Assembly: GCA_021791715.1 (NCBI GenBank)
Contig: JAJYWB010000029.1
Span: forward strand, 1-64,000
Direction: 5' to 3'
Origin: Planctomycetota bacterium
GTDB taxonomy: Bacteria; Planctomycetota; Planctomycetia; Isosphaerales; Isosphaeraceae
DNA: 64,000 nucleotides
Both the position numbers and the translations under genes were made by a program. Shown here piece by piece: positions 1 through 8,818 of the stretch (within the stretch, counting starts at the first letter, position 1; every line of letters starts with the position of its first letter). The notes below the pieces were generated by a model. That model saw nothing but the letters and a program-made list of their open reading frames with translations. It was not told the DNA's origin and did not search any database.

Positions 1-100
1 GGTTTTGCTCGGCGTGAGCCGAGGAATCTCGATCCTTGGGATCGTCCGCGGGAGAGTTGGTGAGCGCATTATTGAAACGGACGGATTGTGCGGTTTTCAT
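1..100 (-). CDS. Possible 5' end of an unknown gene, cut by the window edge
   Basis: An ATG at 98-100 on the minus strand opens a frame that stays open to the window edge (33 codons, beginning MKTAQSVRFNNAL). The region upstream of it (101-330) is AT-rich and could hold a promoter. No family can be recognised from so short a piece and the ribosome binding site is weak, so this may be chance. Confidence 0.3.
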   Translation of the reverse strand, partial: MKTAQSVRFNNALTNSPADDPKDRDSSAHAEQN

Positions 101-487
101 GATGTTTCATCTTTCGTGTTAAAGTGTCGGTTTTGATCGAGTTTGTTGGTAAAACGGTTCGATTTTGTTGTGTTTAGACAATTAAAGGTCGTTTTGGCGC
201 GTTCAAACGAAATCGATTCGATCGATTCAGGTCGAATCGGCCTGACGATGATTTTCAATACAACGAATCTACGATATCCGGGAGCGTCTGTCAATAGCGT
301 GTCGTAATAATTGTGAGAACGAACAAAATTGGTGGAGATATTGGATTTCCGCCGGATCGGCGTCGGGAATTCCGAACATTCACTTCTCCCTTTGGGAGAA
401 GTCGTCGCGGAGCGACGGATGAGGGGTTGAATTAGCGGATATCCGGGAAGTAAACCGCGTATTCGGTCGGATATGAGGGCGACCCAA

Positions 488-1103
488 TCCGGGAGGGCGA
501 ATCGAAATGGGAGGGCGAACCTCCTGGTGAGCCATATCCAGATATACTTTATTTGTGCAAAAATATTCATCATGATATGTCGATTCCAAATTCGGATTAT
601 CCATTTCAAATGAAAAAATGCCGGCTCACCAGGAGGTTCGCCCTCCCAAACGGGATCGACCTCCCAGACGGGGTCGACCTTTCAAATGAAAACATGCCGG
701 CTCACCAGGAGGTTCGCCCTCCCAAACGGGATCGACCTCCCAGACGGGATCGACCTCAAAAATAAAAACATGCCGGCTCACCAGGAGGTTCGCCCTCCCA
801 AACGGGATCGACCTCAAAAATAAAAACATGCCGGCTCACCAGGAGGTTCGCCCTCCCAAACGGGATCGCCCTCCCAAACGGGATCGACCTCCCAAACGGG
901 ATCGCCCTCCCAAACGGGATCGCCCTCCCAAACGGGTTCGACCTTTCAAATGAAAACATGCCGGCTCACCAGGAGGTTCGCCCTCCCAAACGGGATCGCC
1001 CTCCCAAACGGGTTCGACATCCCAAACGGATTCGACCTCAAAGATAAAAATATGCCGGCTCACCAGGAGGTTCGCCCTCCCAAACGGGTTCGCCCTTGCC
1101 CGT
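488..1103. repeat. Cluster of GGAGG-TTCGC-CCTCC hairpin repeats with 18-bp sub-repeats
   Basis: Six direct copies of a unit starting GCCGGCTCACCAGGAGG occur at about 620, 696, 772, 830, 960 and 1054, and one inverted copy lies at about 490-535. Within a unit, GGAGG and CCTCC can pair around TTCGC. Between core units an 18-bp word, CTCCCAAACGGGATCGAC with small variants, is repeated up to five times head to tail (about 850-945). Because 18 is a multiple of three, every frame stays open and yields repetitive peptides (RPPKRD, GRSRLG and similar); these are not genes. Further copies lie at 29605-29630 (degenerate) and 36251-36342 (exact). Confidence 0.9.
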
Positions 1104-1631
1104 TTGAATCAGATCGATCGGGCTGAAACCATCAAACTCGACGTCCTTGTGTCTCAGCCAGTCGCTGAAATGCTCGGGATCGGTGAAAGCCGATAATCGT
1201 TCAATCAGCGCTTTGACCTCGAGAAACATTCGCTCGGCGAGCGGACTCATCGGCGCGCCTCGCTCCCACCCCGATACCGATCGAGACGTGCTCCCCAGGA
1301 TCTTCGCGAATTCGTCGAGAGTGAGACCAAATTCCTCGCGGAAACTCCTGATGTCGGTTCGCTCGGCTGCCACTAAACCCGATTTGCGTCGCTTAGGCGC
1401 CGCGTCCGATGGCTTGTCGACCAATCCCGAATCGTTGGATTTCAATTTCAACCCGGGCTCGATCGCGACAACCGCTTCTTTCATTTCTTGCTTGGCGCCG
1501 GCTCGCCGCTTTCTCTTCGAGCTCGATGCGGTGGTAGGCTCCGATTCGCTTAGCGAATCGACCTCGTTCGATCCCAAACGATCGTCGGGTTCGGTTTGTC
1601 GAGGCTCACGGGAAAGAGTTTTCGTGGCCAT
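1038..1631 (-). CDS. Xre/MbcA-type antitoxin with C-terminus replaced by repeat sequence
   Basis: The protein has a basic, low-complexity N-terminal third, then an XRE-like helix-turn-helix (FREEFGLTLDEFAKILGSTSRSVSGWERG), then a region resembling the C-terminal toxin-binding part of MbcA/Xre antitoxins (FSDWLRHKDVEFDGFSPIDL followed by IQTGKGE). The last 14 or so residues (VWEGEPPGEPAYFYL) are read from the dispersed repeat, which supplies the stop codon, so the native end of the antitoxin domain is lost. The ATG at 1629-1631 is chosen; a TTG lies four codons upstream. The remnant of a RES toxin lies just upstream on the same strand, supporting a RES-Xre toxin-antitoxin origin. It may be non-functional. 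Confidence 0.65.
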   Translation of the reverse strand: MATKTLSREPRQTEPDDRLGSNEVDSLSESEPTTASSSKRKRRAGAKQEMKEAVVAIEPGLKLKSNDSGLVDKPSDAAPKRRKSGLVAAERTDIRSFREEFGLTLDEFAKILGSTSRSVSGWERGAPMSPLAERMFLEVKALIERLSAFTDPEHFSDWLRHKDVEFDGFSPIDLIQTGKGEPVWEGEPPGEPAYFYL

Positions 1632-1874
1632 TGATTTCACCAACGTTTTTCAAAGTTCTCAGCGGGGCTCCTCGATGATCGAAGATCGATCCTGGAAGGA
1701 GATCGATTTTCACAGGCATTTTAGACCGAAGCTTGAGAAAAACCCCGTTCCTTTTGGTCACGGCATTTATCTCGTCTCGGACTCGCTCTATTTCGATTCT
1801 ATCGTCTTTCCGGAAAGTTTTCCGGTAACTCTTCTGGAAGTCTTTCAAGAATCGGTTTTTCGATCGCCTGAGGA

Positions 1875-2102
1875 TTATCTCCAATGAGATGGAAGTTCTT
1901 CTGGATCAAGGATTTCCAATCCGCACCCGATCGGTAGGTTGGACACGAAGACATTGAGGTTTTTCTCGCCTTTGGCGACGGAAGCAGGAGAGATTAAGCC
2001 GTGGTATCCAAGTTCGTAGGCGATTCGCCCAATCGCTTGTGTCGCCGATTCTTTACCCTCATTGTTGTCGACATATCATCCATCTTTGGTAAGAAGTTCG
2101 AT
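1875..2102 (-). pseudogene. 3' remnant of a RES-domain toxin
   Basis: Reading the minus strand to the TAA at 1875-1877 gives a C-terminal RES-domain tail: ESATQAIGRIAYELGYHGL, then ISPASVAKGEKNLNVFVSNL, then PIGCGLEILDPEELPSHWR. The pattern TQ-IG-A-G-GL-PS-G-NL-VF-L matches the end of RES toxins, which degrade NAD+ and pair with Xre antitoxins. The frame is interrupted by TGA at 2076-2078, where a Trp codon is plausible, and homology ends at 2102, where the sequence switches abruptly to a piece of a DUF6338-like gene. No N-terminal part or start remains. The piece is shorter than the usual 150-220 residues of the family. Confidence 0.7.
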
Positions 2103-2266
2103 GCGGCCTGTTCGGCGCCGGTTGAGGCGCTTTCGCTCCCATGATCACTATCCTCCGTCTGAGCTTCGATAAGTAATCGATCGATCCGCTCAATGTCATC
2201 ACGTGATTCAACAACGTCCTCGTCATCCATGACAAATTCTACCATTTTGAACTCGGATGCGGGAAG
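2103..2266 (-). pseudogene. 164-bp fragment of the DUF6338-like gene, second copy of 39536-39699
   Basis: The reverse complement of 2103-2266 aligns without gaps to 39536-39699 with two mismatches, both near the 2259 end. It encodes the same stretch around VKMVEFVMDDEDVVESRDD and carries the GGAGG and ATG of the overlapping proline-rich ORF, which here runs out after 27 codons (stop near 2059). The rest of the membrane protein is absent. Near-identity that includes wobble positions points to a recent copy or gene conversion. Confidence 0.85.
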
Positions 2267-2275
2267 TATAAACAT

Positions 2276-2587
2276 TCGTAAGCGATATCGACGAGATCTG
2301 TCAATATCGCAGCGAACCGATTAAAATAAACCAAAAAAACATGCAACCACAATAATATATGTGTTAATTATTGCGATTGCGAGTCCCATTCTCTTTCGAG
2401 TTCGAATCCTGAGCAAATATGTTTTTAAAATCAAAATTTAAATCGCTTGCGCTCCTTCGAGGTTCATCGAAAACCAAAACGCTCGCGATTTGGCGTTGAT
2501 TTCATCATCAACCCTCATAATCGCACGTAATAATGGCGTTACCTATGCTTGCGGGCGCCGGAATCGGATTCGCTCGGAAGTCGATCG
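2276..2587. other. AT-rich intergenic stretch
   Basis: It lies between the DUF6338 fragment and the end of the GH-A hydrolase gene, and is clearly more AT-rich than its surroundings around 2310-2440. I see no gene, tRNA or convincing terminator in it. Confidence 0.5.
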
Positions 2588-4564
2588 TTATTTCGGTCGG
2601 ATCGCGAGGATCAACGGGTGGTTGCTCAACGTCAGTTTCACCGAATCGACCGAGGCGAAGGTTTTCACCGGGTCGGTCCCGACCGTCGGATCGTAAAGCT
2701 TCACCTGAGGATATGTGTCGCCAAGACGCACCGACAACTCGTCGACCCCCTTGACCCGCTCGTCCCAAACGACGAGATCAAAAACGCCGTCGCTCTTCTG
2801 TAAAAGCATCTCATGCACCGTCGCGGGGCGCTCGGAAAGCGAGTAATTCAAGCGGCCGGGCCGCGAAAGCTTTCCCTTGTCGTCGAGAATCGTCGTTAAA
2901 TTATGCAAATACACCGCGGCCTTGCGAGGCGTGTAATCCCGCTTGAAAAACCCGAAACTTTGATTCCCCCCCTCGTCGGTTCGATCTCGCAAAAGATAAA
3001 CCGAGGTGTGATTCCAGCCTCGCTTGAATTGATCCAGATACATGCTCATCAAATTCAACGCCTGGATCTCCTCGGTGATCGGCCCGTCGATCGTGCAACC
3101 CGTTTCGGTCGTCACCCGCGGCAATTTTTCCAGCTCGGCCTCGGAATAGCCGCGAAAATGCTTCGCCCAGGTCGTTCCATAATTGCCGTAAAGCCCGTCG
3201 ACCCGGCACGCCGAAGTCGGATCGGCGGCGTTCCATGTTTTGTTGTCGTCGATATTGGGCGATCCGGGATGATAAATATAATTGTGAACATTGGCGCAAT
3301 CGGCGAACCGCGTTCCCTCGGGAAACAAAGTTCCCGCTCCCTGCGGAATCGTGAGAAACTGCAATCCGACGTTGTCCGATTCGGCGCCCCCTTCGCTGAT
3401 CGACCAGACGGGATATTTCTTTAAAAGCGGATCGCTCTTAACCGCTTGATATAAATCGCTTTGCAATTTGGCGACCGCTCGCCACGACGGCGCTCGACCT
3501 CCCCCGGCTTCGCCCTGGTAATTCACGCCCCAATTGTTCGGCTCGTTGTTCCCCTCGAACGCCAGCAAGACGTCGGCCTCGGCGAGTTTTTTGGCGGATT
3601 CGATCAGCTTTTTCAGGTCGACTCCCCCGCTGACAAGCCCCCAACTGAACTTAACCCCCGTTTGTTTGTTTAAATCGAGATACGTTTGGATCGTTGTGGG
3701 ACCGTTATCCGAAAGCCCTTCGATCCCTCCCCGAACCCAACGAAATCCCGCGTATTTGATCATCTCGATCGTCTTGGGGAGGGGTTGTCCGCGATCGGGG
3801 AACGTCGAATTGATCCCGACGCTCTCAAGAAAATCGGTCGCGGGAATCGCGGTCGAATCCGCGGGTTCGCCGCCGGTGATCTTTAAAAATATCTTATTGA
3901 ATACCTGCTCATCAAAATTACGTGTACCTAGAAGAATCAGTTTGTTAAACGAGGTCGTCGACGTGTCGGTGAATCGGACCGAACCGCCGGCGCCCTTGTT
4001 CCAGGCTTGATCGGCGACGATCCAGTTTCCGTCGGATTCGCGGGTGAGGATCAATCGGCTCAATGAGCCTCCGTCCTGAATCGATTTTTGGGTCGCGTCG
4101 ACCTCGTTGGTCGCCCAGATTTTATCTTTGGCGGGGGAACCACCCGCGACCCTGGCCCATTGCAAGGCCCAACGCGCTTTAACGCGGTGGACCTCGAAAA
4201 TGTAGCCGTCGTTTTTGGAATTGAGGAGCATGAAGGAGACCGAGTCGGCGCCCTGGCCGGCGTCGCCCCAGCCCCAGCCGTAATCGAGTTCGAGCGTCAA
4301 TTTGCCTGGATTGTTGATTTCGTCGAAGGTTTTTTGAAGCGCCGCGTCGGGTTTATTGGCCGCGAACCGAGCCCCGACGACGGGTTCGCCCGCTCCTTTT
4401 TTGGGATAAGCGAAAACGTCCCAATCCCCCTTCGCGGTCCACCCCAACTCCGCGAAGTTTCCGCGAGAAAAATCGGCTTCGATGATCGTTTGCGCCGAAA
4501 TCGCCGAGCGACAGAAGATCGCCGCCGCGAGACAAGCCGTCGTTTTGATGATCGTCGATTTCAT
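2588..4564 (-). CDS. Secreted clan GH-A glycoside hydrolase-like protein
   Basis: The 658-residue protein starts with a signal peptide (about residues 1-24, ending AISA). Residues 25-235 look like a beta-sandwich, lectin-like domain. From about 245 a TIM-barrel-like domain begins. GNNEPN places a likely acid/base Glu at 341 and TTETG a likely nucleophile Glu at 487, the NEP and C-terminal Glu pattern of clan GH-A (GH5/GH39-like). The extreme C-terminus looks like a small beta domain. Substrate cannot be told from sequence; a plant or microbial polysaccharide is plausible. It is monocistronic, with AGAGGA just upstream of the ATG. GH family assignment is inference; the clan call is firmer. Confidence 0.75.
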   Translation of the reverse strand: MKSTIIKTTACLAAAIFCRSAISAQTIIEADFSRGNFAELGWTAKGDWDVFAYPKKGAGEPVVGARFAANKPDAALQKTFDEINNPGKLTLELDYGWGWGDAGQGADSVSFMLLNSKNDGYIFEVHRVKARWALQWARVAGGSPAKDKIWATNEVDATQKSIQDGGSLSRLILTRESDGNWIVADQAWNKGAGGSVRFTDTSTTSFNKLILLGTRNFDEQVFNKIFLKITGGEPADSTAIPATDFLESVGINSTFPDRGQPLPKTIEMIKYAGFRWVRGGIEGLSDNGPTTIQTYLDLNKQTGVKFSWGLVSGGVDLKKLIESAKKLAEADVLLAFEGNNEPNNWGVNYQGEAGGGRAPSWRAVAKLQSDLYQAVKSDPLLKKYPVWSISEGGAESDNVGLQFLTIPQGAGTLFPEGTRFADCANVHNYIYHPGSPNIDDNKTWNAADPTSACRVDGLYGNYGTTWAKHFRGYSEAELEKLPRVTTETGCTIDGPITEEIQALNLMSMYLDQFKRGWNHTSVYLLRDRTDEGGNQSFGFFKRDYTPRKAAVYLHNLTTILDDKGKLSRPGRLNYSLSERPATVHEMLLQKSDGVFDLVVWDERVKGVDELSVRLGDTYPQVKLYDPTVGTDPVKTFASVDSVKLTLSNHPLILAIRPK

Positions 4565-5034
4565 GACGTCCTCTTGGAAGGATCCGAATCTTTTTCAATT
4601 CGGCATATTCATACGTAAGCGGTTCGGTATGAAACGGCGCCGACGCTTTGTTTTGCGAGCGGTCCATCGCTTAGCGATACGAATTCGCGATCTTTTCGAC
4701 CTTCAAAATATCGGCGGAGGGAGCTTGTTCGCAAGGATCGAGTCTTGGAGCGGCTGGATCGCGATATCGACCTTGTTGGAATCTTAATTACTATACCGAC
4801 GGTTGTTCGTCAAGGAAATAAACGGAAGGTTTCGACTTCACGAATTTGCTTCGTCGCGTGATTTGAAACGCGCGTTCCGTATCGAATCACACTCTGCTTT
4901 GGAAATTCTCTTGACTCTCACTTCGTTCCGAGGCGAAGATAAATATGCGGATTGAATTCGAGCGTGTCGCGCGAACGATCCGCGAACCAAGCCCCGCGCC
5001 GCCTTGATGGGCTCAATCGGCGCACCAACATCTC
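4565..5034. other. Intergenic region, no gene seen
   Basis: A divergent spacer between the hydrolase and the nucleotidyltransferase-HD gene. It should contain both promoters; the AT-rich stretch around 4780-4800 is the best place. Longer open frames here are extensions or antisense to neighbours and look non-coding. Confidence 0.4.
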
Positions 5035-6162
5035 ATGGCCGACCAGCGTCTTCGACGGCAAATCGCCGTTCTCGCCGCTCAGCTTATGTACGAACGTATT
5101 GAAACCGAATATTTCACCGCCAAGCGGAAGGCCGCGCGCCGTTTGGGGGTCGAGTATCGCCATCGCCCCGCCGATCTCCCTTCGAATCGCGAAATTCGCG
5201 ATCAAATTCAGGCGACTGCGCGAATCCACGAGGGGGAGAAACGGCTTGTCAAACTTCAAGAGATGCGTATCGCCGCGCTTCGGATGATGCGGGCGCTCGC
5301 GCGGTTTCGACCGCGATTGATCGGCAGCGTCCTTACGGGGCACGTGCGCAAAGGTTCGGATATCGATATCCACGTGTTCTCGGATCATCCTTCGCACGTG
5401 ACCGACGCGATCGATTCGCTCGGTCTCGAGCATCGCCTTGAACACAAGCGAATCGTCAAGTATGGTAATGAGCGTGTTTTCACACACATTCACATTGAAG
5501 ATCGATATCCCTTCGAGTTGACGCTTTATCCCGAAGATAAGGCGCATTATGTGTTCAAAAGCTCGATCACCGGCAAGGCGATCGAGCGAGCGTCGATCGC
5601 CGAGCTTGAGGAGTCGCTTCGACGCGAGAATCCCGGGTTCGATCTCGAAGGCGAGCTCGCGGGGATCGACGAGCGAATCGATCGATTCGAGATTTATCGA
5701 ATGCTTCTCATGCCGCTTGAGGGGGTGAAGCAGAACCCTCGGTTTCATCCCGAGGGAGACGCTCTTTACCACAGCCTTCAGGTTTTCGAGAGGGCGCGCG
5801 ACGAGCGTCCCTATGACGAGGAGTTCCTGCTCGCGGCTCTCCTGCATGATGTCGGCAAGGCGATCGATCCCGAGGATCACGTGTCCGCGGGGCTCGCGGC
5901 TCTTGAGGGATCGATCACCGAGCGGACTGCGAATTTGATCGCTCATCATATGGAGGCGATCGCCTATCAAGCCAAGACGCTGGGCGCGCGATCGCGGGTT
6001 CGACTGGCTCATAATGAAGATTTTGAAGACATCATGCTTTTACGAGAGCTCGACGATCTCGGACGTGTCCCCGGCGCCGAGGTTTCTGATCTCGATGAGG
6101 CGCTCGATTTCCTCCGCGATCTTTCCGAGCGGAACGAGGGGACGACGACGATCGACGCCTGA
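5035..6162 (+). CDS. Nucleotidyltransferase-HD domain fusion protein
   Basis: This 375-residue protein joins an N-terminal nucleotidyltransferase fold (GSVLTGHVRKGSDIDIHVF, with G97-S98 and Asp109/Asp111 as likely metal ligands) to a C-terminal HD phosphohydrolase-like domain (H238, H246, H271-D272, then D281-H282). The pairing recalls bacterial CCA-adding enzymes with HD domains, but the core tRNA-nucleotidyltransferase motifs beyond GS-DID are not evident, so the substrate is unknown. The ATG is the first start after an in-frame TGA at 5005. The Arg/Ile-rich ORF on the opposite strand is a shadow. Confidence 0.75.
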   Translation: MADQRLRRQIAVLAAQLMYERIETEYFTAKRKAARRLGVEYRHRPADLPSNREIRDQIQATARIHEGEKRLVKLQEMRIAALRMMRALARFRPRLIGSVLTGHVRKGSDIDIHVFSDHPSHVTDAIDSLGLEHRLEHKRIVKYGNERVFTHIHIEDRYPFELTLYPEDKAHYVFKSSITGKAIERASIAELEESLRRENPGFDLEGELAGIDERIDRFEIYRMLLMPLEGVKQNPRFHPEGDALYHSLQVFERARDERPYDEEFLLAALLHDVGKAIDPEDHVSAGLAALEGSITERTANLIAHHMEAIAYQAKTLGARSRVRLAHNEDFEDIMLLRELDDLGRVPGAEVSDLDEALDFLRDLSERNEGTTTIDA

Positions 6163-6549
6163 TGTCGAGTGGCGATCGACGCCGACTTCCGACCCGTAAA
6201 TGATCGATCGCGGCGATTCTTTTGAGAGCGAGATCGGCGATCTTGTCGTCGAGCCGCGTCGAAACCGTCGATCGCGGTCTTAATCAGCCGTTTGATCTTT
6301 AAATGAATCGCGGAGTCGATTAACGAAGCCGCGATTCAATCATCGCGTTTACTCGTCGAATCCCACAGGGCTCCTCGGCTTTCGTGTTTCTGAACTTGAC
6401 ATTTGCGATGGTATCCTCATATAATGCGTTCTCTGAAATTCGCTTCATGTTCAAACCCGCCTGATCATTCAAGGCTGGTGTGGATGCCATATCGGGCTCG
6501 CCCGGCGAGCTTACCGTTCCTACGAGTTTAAATACGACGAGAAAAACCG
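6163..6549. other. Intergenic region, no gene seen
   Basis: 387 bp with a GATC-rich left part and, at about 6405-6430, TTGACATTTGCGATGG followed by TATCCTCATATAATG. This resembles a -35 box and a TATAAT-like -10 box (TATAAT at 6419-6424) and may drive the small membrane protein gene downstream. Spacing is approximate. Confidence 0.4.
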
Positions 6550-6879
6550 ATGCAATCAGAATCGAAATGGTATCATTACATTTCTTACTTTTTCGGCGGA
6601 GCCTTCCTGGCGAACATGATTCCGCACCTTGTGAACGGAGTCTCGGGGGCGCCGTTCCAGAGCCCTTTCGCCACGCCTCCCGGTCGCGGGTTGTCGTCGG
6701 CGACGATCAACGTCGTTTGGGGAATGTTCAACCTGGTCGTCGCTTATCTTTTGGTGGTTCGGGTCGGCCGGTTCGACTTGCGACTGATCAAACACGTGAT
6801 TGTGCTGGGTTTGGGCGTGTTGATCATGTCGCTTATGTTGGCGCATTCATTCGGCAAATATCATGGAGGCGATCTTTAA
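6550..6879 (+). CDS. Small membrane protein of unknown function
   Basis: A 109-residue protein with a short N-terminal hydrophobic stretch (YISYFFGGAFLANMIPHLV) and two clear membrane helices (about 50-70 and 82-101). The loop between the first two contains GAPFQSPFATPPG. The two-helix core and coherent hydrophobicity, together with a possible TTGACA/TATAAT promoter upstream, support a real gene. No family is recognised. Confidence 0.65.
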   Translation: MQSESKWYHYISYFFGGAFLANMIPHLVNGVSGAPFQSPFATPPGRGLSSATINVVWGMFNLVVAYLLVVRVGRFDLRLIKHVIVLGLGVLIMSLMLAHSFGKYHGGDL

Positions 6880-7228
6880 ACTTGGTGATTTGAAACAAGG
6901 GATCAGATTATCGATCTGGAACGCTCGGTCGACCTCGAATCGTCGATATGATTCACCATCAGTCGACATGATTTGAATCAGTCGGTATACCGTTTCAAAT
7001 GCGGTTTTCGAGGAGGAAGCGAGAACCGATGCGCAGGAGATTGTTGCGAGTTGCGGGACGGCTTGACTTGTGAAAGTCGAGTCTCGGCGGGTTGCGCGCC
7101 GATAAGAGAGGCGCCGAGCCGATCGAACCGGAACTTCGATCGGCGCGAACCAAGCCGAGCCGGCGAACGAACCTCATCCTAGCGATCAGGAGGTCGGGGG
7201 TTCGTTTCTCAGGAAGAGGCCTTGATTT
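6880..7228. other. Intergenic region, no gene seen
   Basis: 349 bp between the small membrane protein and the phospholipase D-like gene. A 69-codon frame at 6973-7182 is Arg/Ser/Cys-rich, has no ribosome binding site and is probably chance. AGGAAGAGG at 7211-7219 is the likely ribosome binding site of the next gene. Confidence 0.4.
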
Positions 7229-8671
7229 ATGACGCTTCAGAGAAGTGGGATCGGGATCGCATTATGGATCGCCGCGGCGATCTTTTCGATCGCTCCGACG
7301 ACATGCGACGGGGGCGAGCACGCGCCTCGGGTTTTACCTGAGAACGCTGTTCAGCCTCCCGGCGCGAGTTTTGAAGGATATCCCGTCATCGGGACGCGTC
7401 AGAAGGTTTGGATCGGCGAGAACATTCTCGGCGAATCGGCTCGCGAACTCGCGATCAGGCCGATCCGGGGATTGGGGATGCTGACGATTCGTCCGCTCGA
7501 GCGCTTGACGGTTCGAGCCAAGGAAATCACTCCGATCGCCAAATTTGGGCATATGTCGCCGATTTGCGATCCGCTCGCGAATCCGAACCGGGGTGGAGAT
7601 TTCGGCGGCGACGCGGTTCCCGCTCGGTTGACTTTATTGACCGACAGCGAGCCCGCGATTCAGGCTTTGTTGCGGTTGATCGCGGGGGCGCAGTACCGAA
7701 TAGACCTAATGATGTATGGATGGGACGACGACTTCACGGGGCGTCAGGTCGCCGAGGCGCTCGTGATGAAGGCGCGTTCGGGGGTGTTGGTTCGCGTGGT
7801 GACCGATCACGCGGCGTATCTTATACATAATAAAAAAGTGGTCGATGGATCTCAGACGTTTTTGGATTTGTTGAAATCGACTCCGAACGTCGCGGTTTTG
7901 CTCGGGCCCGATCCGTTTATTCGGCTTGATCATCGCAAGTTGGCGGTGATCGACGATCAAACGGCGTGGTCCGGGGGGATGATTTTGACCGACACGGCGC
8001 GGGTTCGCTGGCACAATTTCGCGTATATCGCTCAGGGGCCGATTGTTGCCGAGTTCGCCGCGGTGTTCGACGAACGGTTTCGCCACGCCGGCGGCGTTTC
8101 GGTTCCGTCGTGCCCCGGGGCGAGCGAGTACGCGAGTTCGGTCGTTCCCAACGCTTCGGTGCGATTGGTGAGGACCGACGTCTGCAAGCGGTCGTTGAAA
8201 AATTCGGTTTATCACGCGATCGATAACGCACAAAAACGTATTTATATTGAGAATCCTTACTTTACCGACGAGCAGTTGATCGCGAAGTTGGTCGCGGCGA
8301 GTCGTCGAGGCGTTGAGGTGAACGCGATATTGACGATCAGGGGGAACGTTCATCGCGTGAATCAAGACGTTACGTTGACCGCGAACAAGTTGTATCGGGG
8401 AGGCGCGCGCGTTTATTTATATCCCGCGATGACACACGTGAAAGCGATGTCGGTCGACGGCGTTTGGGCGTATATGGGTACGGGGAATTTCGACGAGTTG
8501 AGTTTGCGGAACAATCGCGAGGTCGGTCTTTCGGTGGTGAGCGAGCCGGTGGTCGAGGCGCTCGATCGCTCTTTATTTGAGGCGGATATCGCGGCTTCTC
8601 AAGAGATTCACGCGTTGCTGCCGAAGCCGAGCAATTGGATCTCGCTCGAGCTGTTTGAGCTTTGGTATTGA
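7229..8671 (+). CDS. Secreted phospholipase D-like / cardiolipin synthase-like protein
   Basis: The 480-residue protein has an N-terminal hydrophobic segment (about 8-27) that is probably a signal peptide or anchor. Two HKD motifs follow: LDHRKLAVIDD (H235, K237, D242) and THVKAMSVDG (H403, K405, D410), the second with the usual downstream GTGNFD. This is the full two-motif architecture of the PLD superfamily, as in cardiolipin synthases and phosphatidyltransferases. The N-terminal 110 residues before the first domain are not recognised. Cardiolipin synthase is plausible, but a periplasmic phospholipase cannot be excluded. The ATG is preceded by AGAGG at good spacing. Confidence 0.85.
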   Translation: MTLQRSGIGIALWIAAAIFSIAPTTCDGGEHAPRVLPENAVQPPGASFEGYPVIGTRQKVWIGENILGESARELAIRPIRGLGMLTIRPLERLTVRAKEITPIAKFGHMSPICDPLANPNRGGDFGGDAVPARLTLLTDSEPAIQALLRLIAGAQYRIDLMMYGWDDDFTGRQVAEALVMKARSGVLVRVVTDHAAYLIHNKKVVDGSQTFLDLLKSTPNVAVLLGPDPFIRLDHRKLAVIDDQTAWSGGMILTDTARVRWHNFAYIAQGPIVAEFAAVFDERFRHAGGVSVPSCPGASEYASSVVPNASVRLVRTDVCKRSLKNSVYHAIDNAQKRIYIENPYFTDEQLIAKLVAASRRGVEVNAILTIRGNVHRVNQDVTLTANKLYRGGARVYLYPAMTHVKAMSVDGVWAYMGTGNFDELSLRNNREVGLSVVSEPVVEALDRSLFEADIAASQEIHALLPKPSNWISLELFELWY

Positions 8672-8818
8672 AGCGCGGATTGAGAAAGCGTTGATCCGCT
8701 TGTTGAACGCCGGGTCGGTTCCGATTATCTTGACGTTTATCAAACCGGCGGCGCTTCGGCTTGGACGGAGGTTTCGCCGCGCGGATCGGTATGCGGATGT
8801 TCGCTTGAGGTCAACCCG

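Noticed and set aside
850..945. CRISPR-like array of short repeats
   Set aside because: The 18-bp words are contiguous without unique spacers, and no cas gene is present.
620..1063. Several short ORFs across the repeat cluster on both strands
   Set aside because: They exist because an 18-bp unit keeps all frames open; the peptides are pure repeats of RPPKRD or LGGRS type without start signals.
1606..1884. 92-codon minus-strand ORF between the RES remnant and the antitoxin gene
   Set aside because: It starts with TTG, has no ribosome binding site, overlaps the antitoxin start and has no recognisable domain.
2390..2420. TTCGAGTTCGAATCCTGAG, like a tRNA T-arm and possible attachment-site remnant
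   Set aside because: The stem does not pair well and no acceptor or anticodon part is found upstream.
4918..6012. 364-codon minus-strand ORF opposite the nucleotidyltransferase-HD gene
   Set aside because: The plus-strand frame has GS-DID and HD motifs; the opposite frame has no domain.
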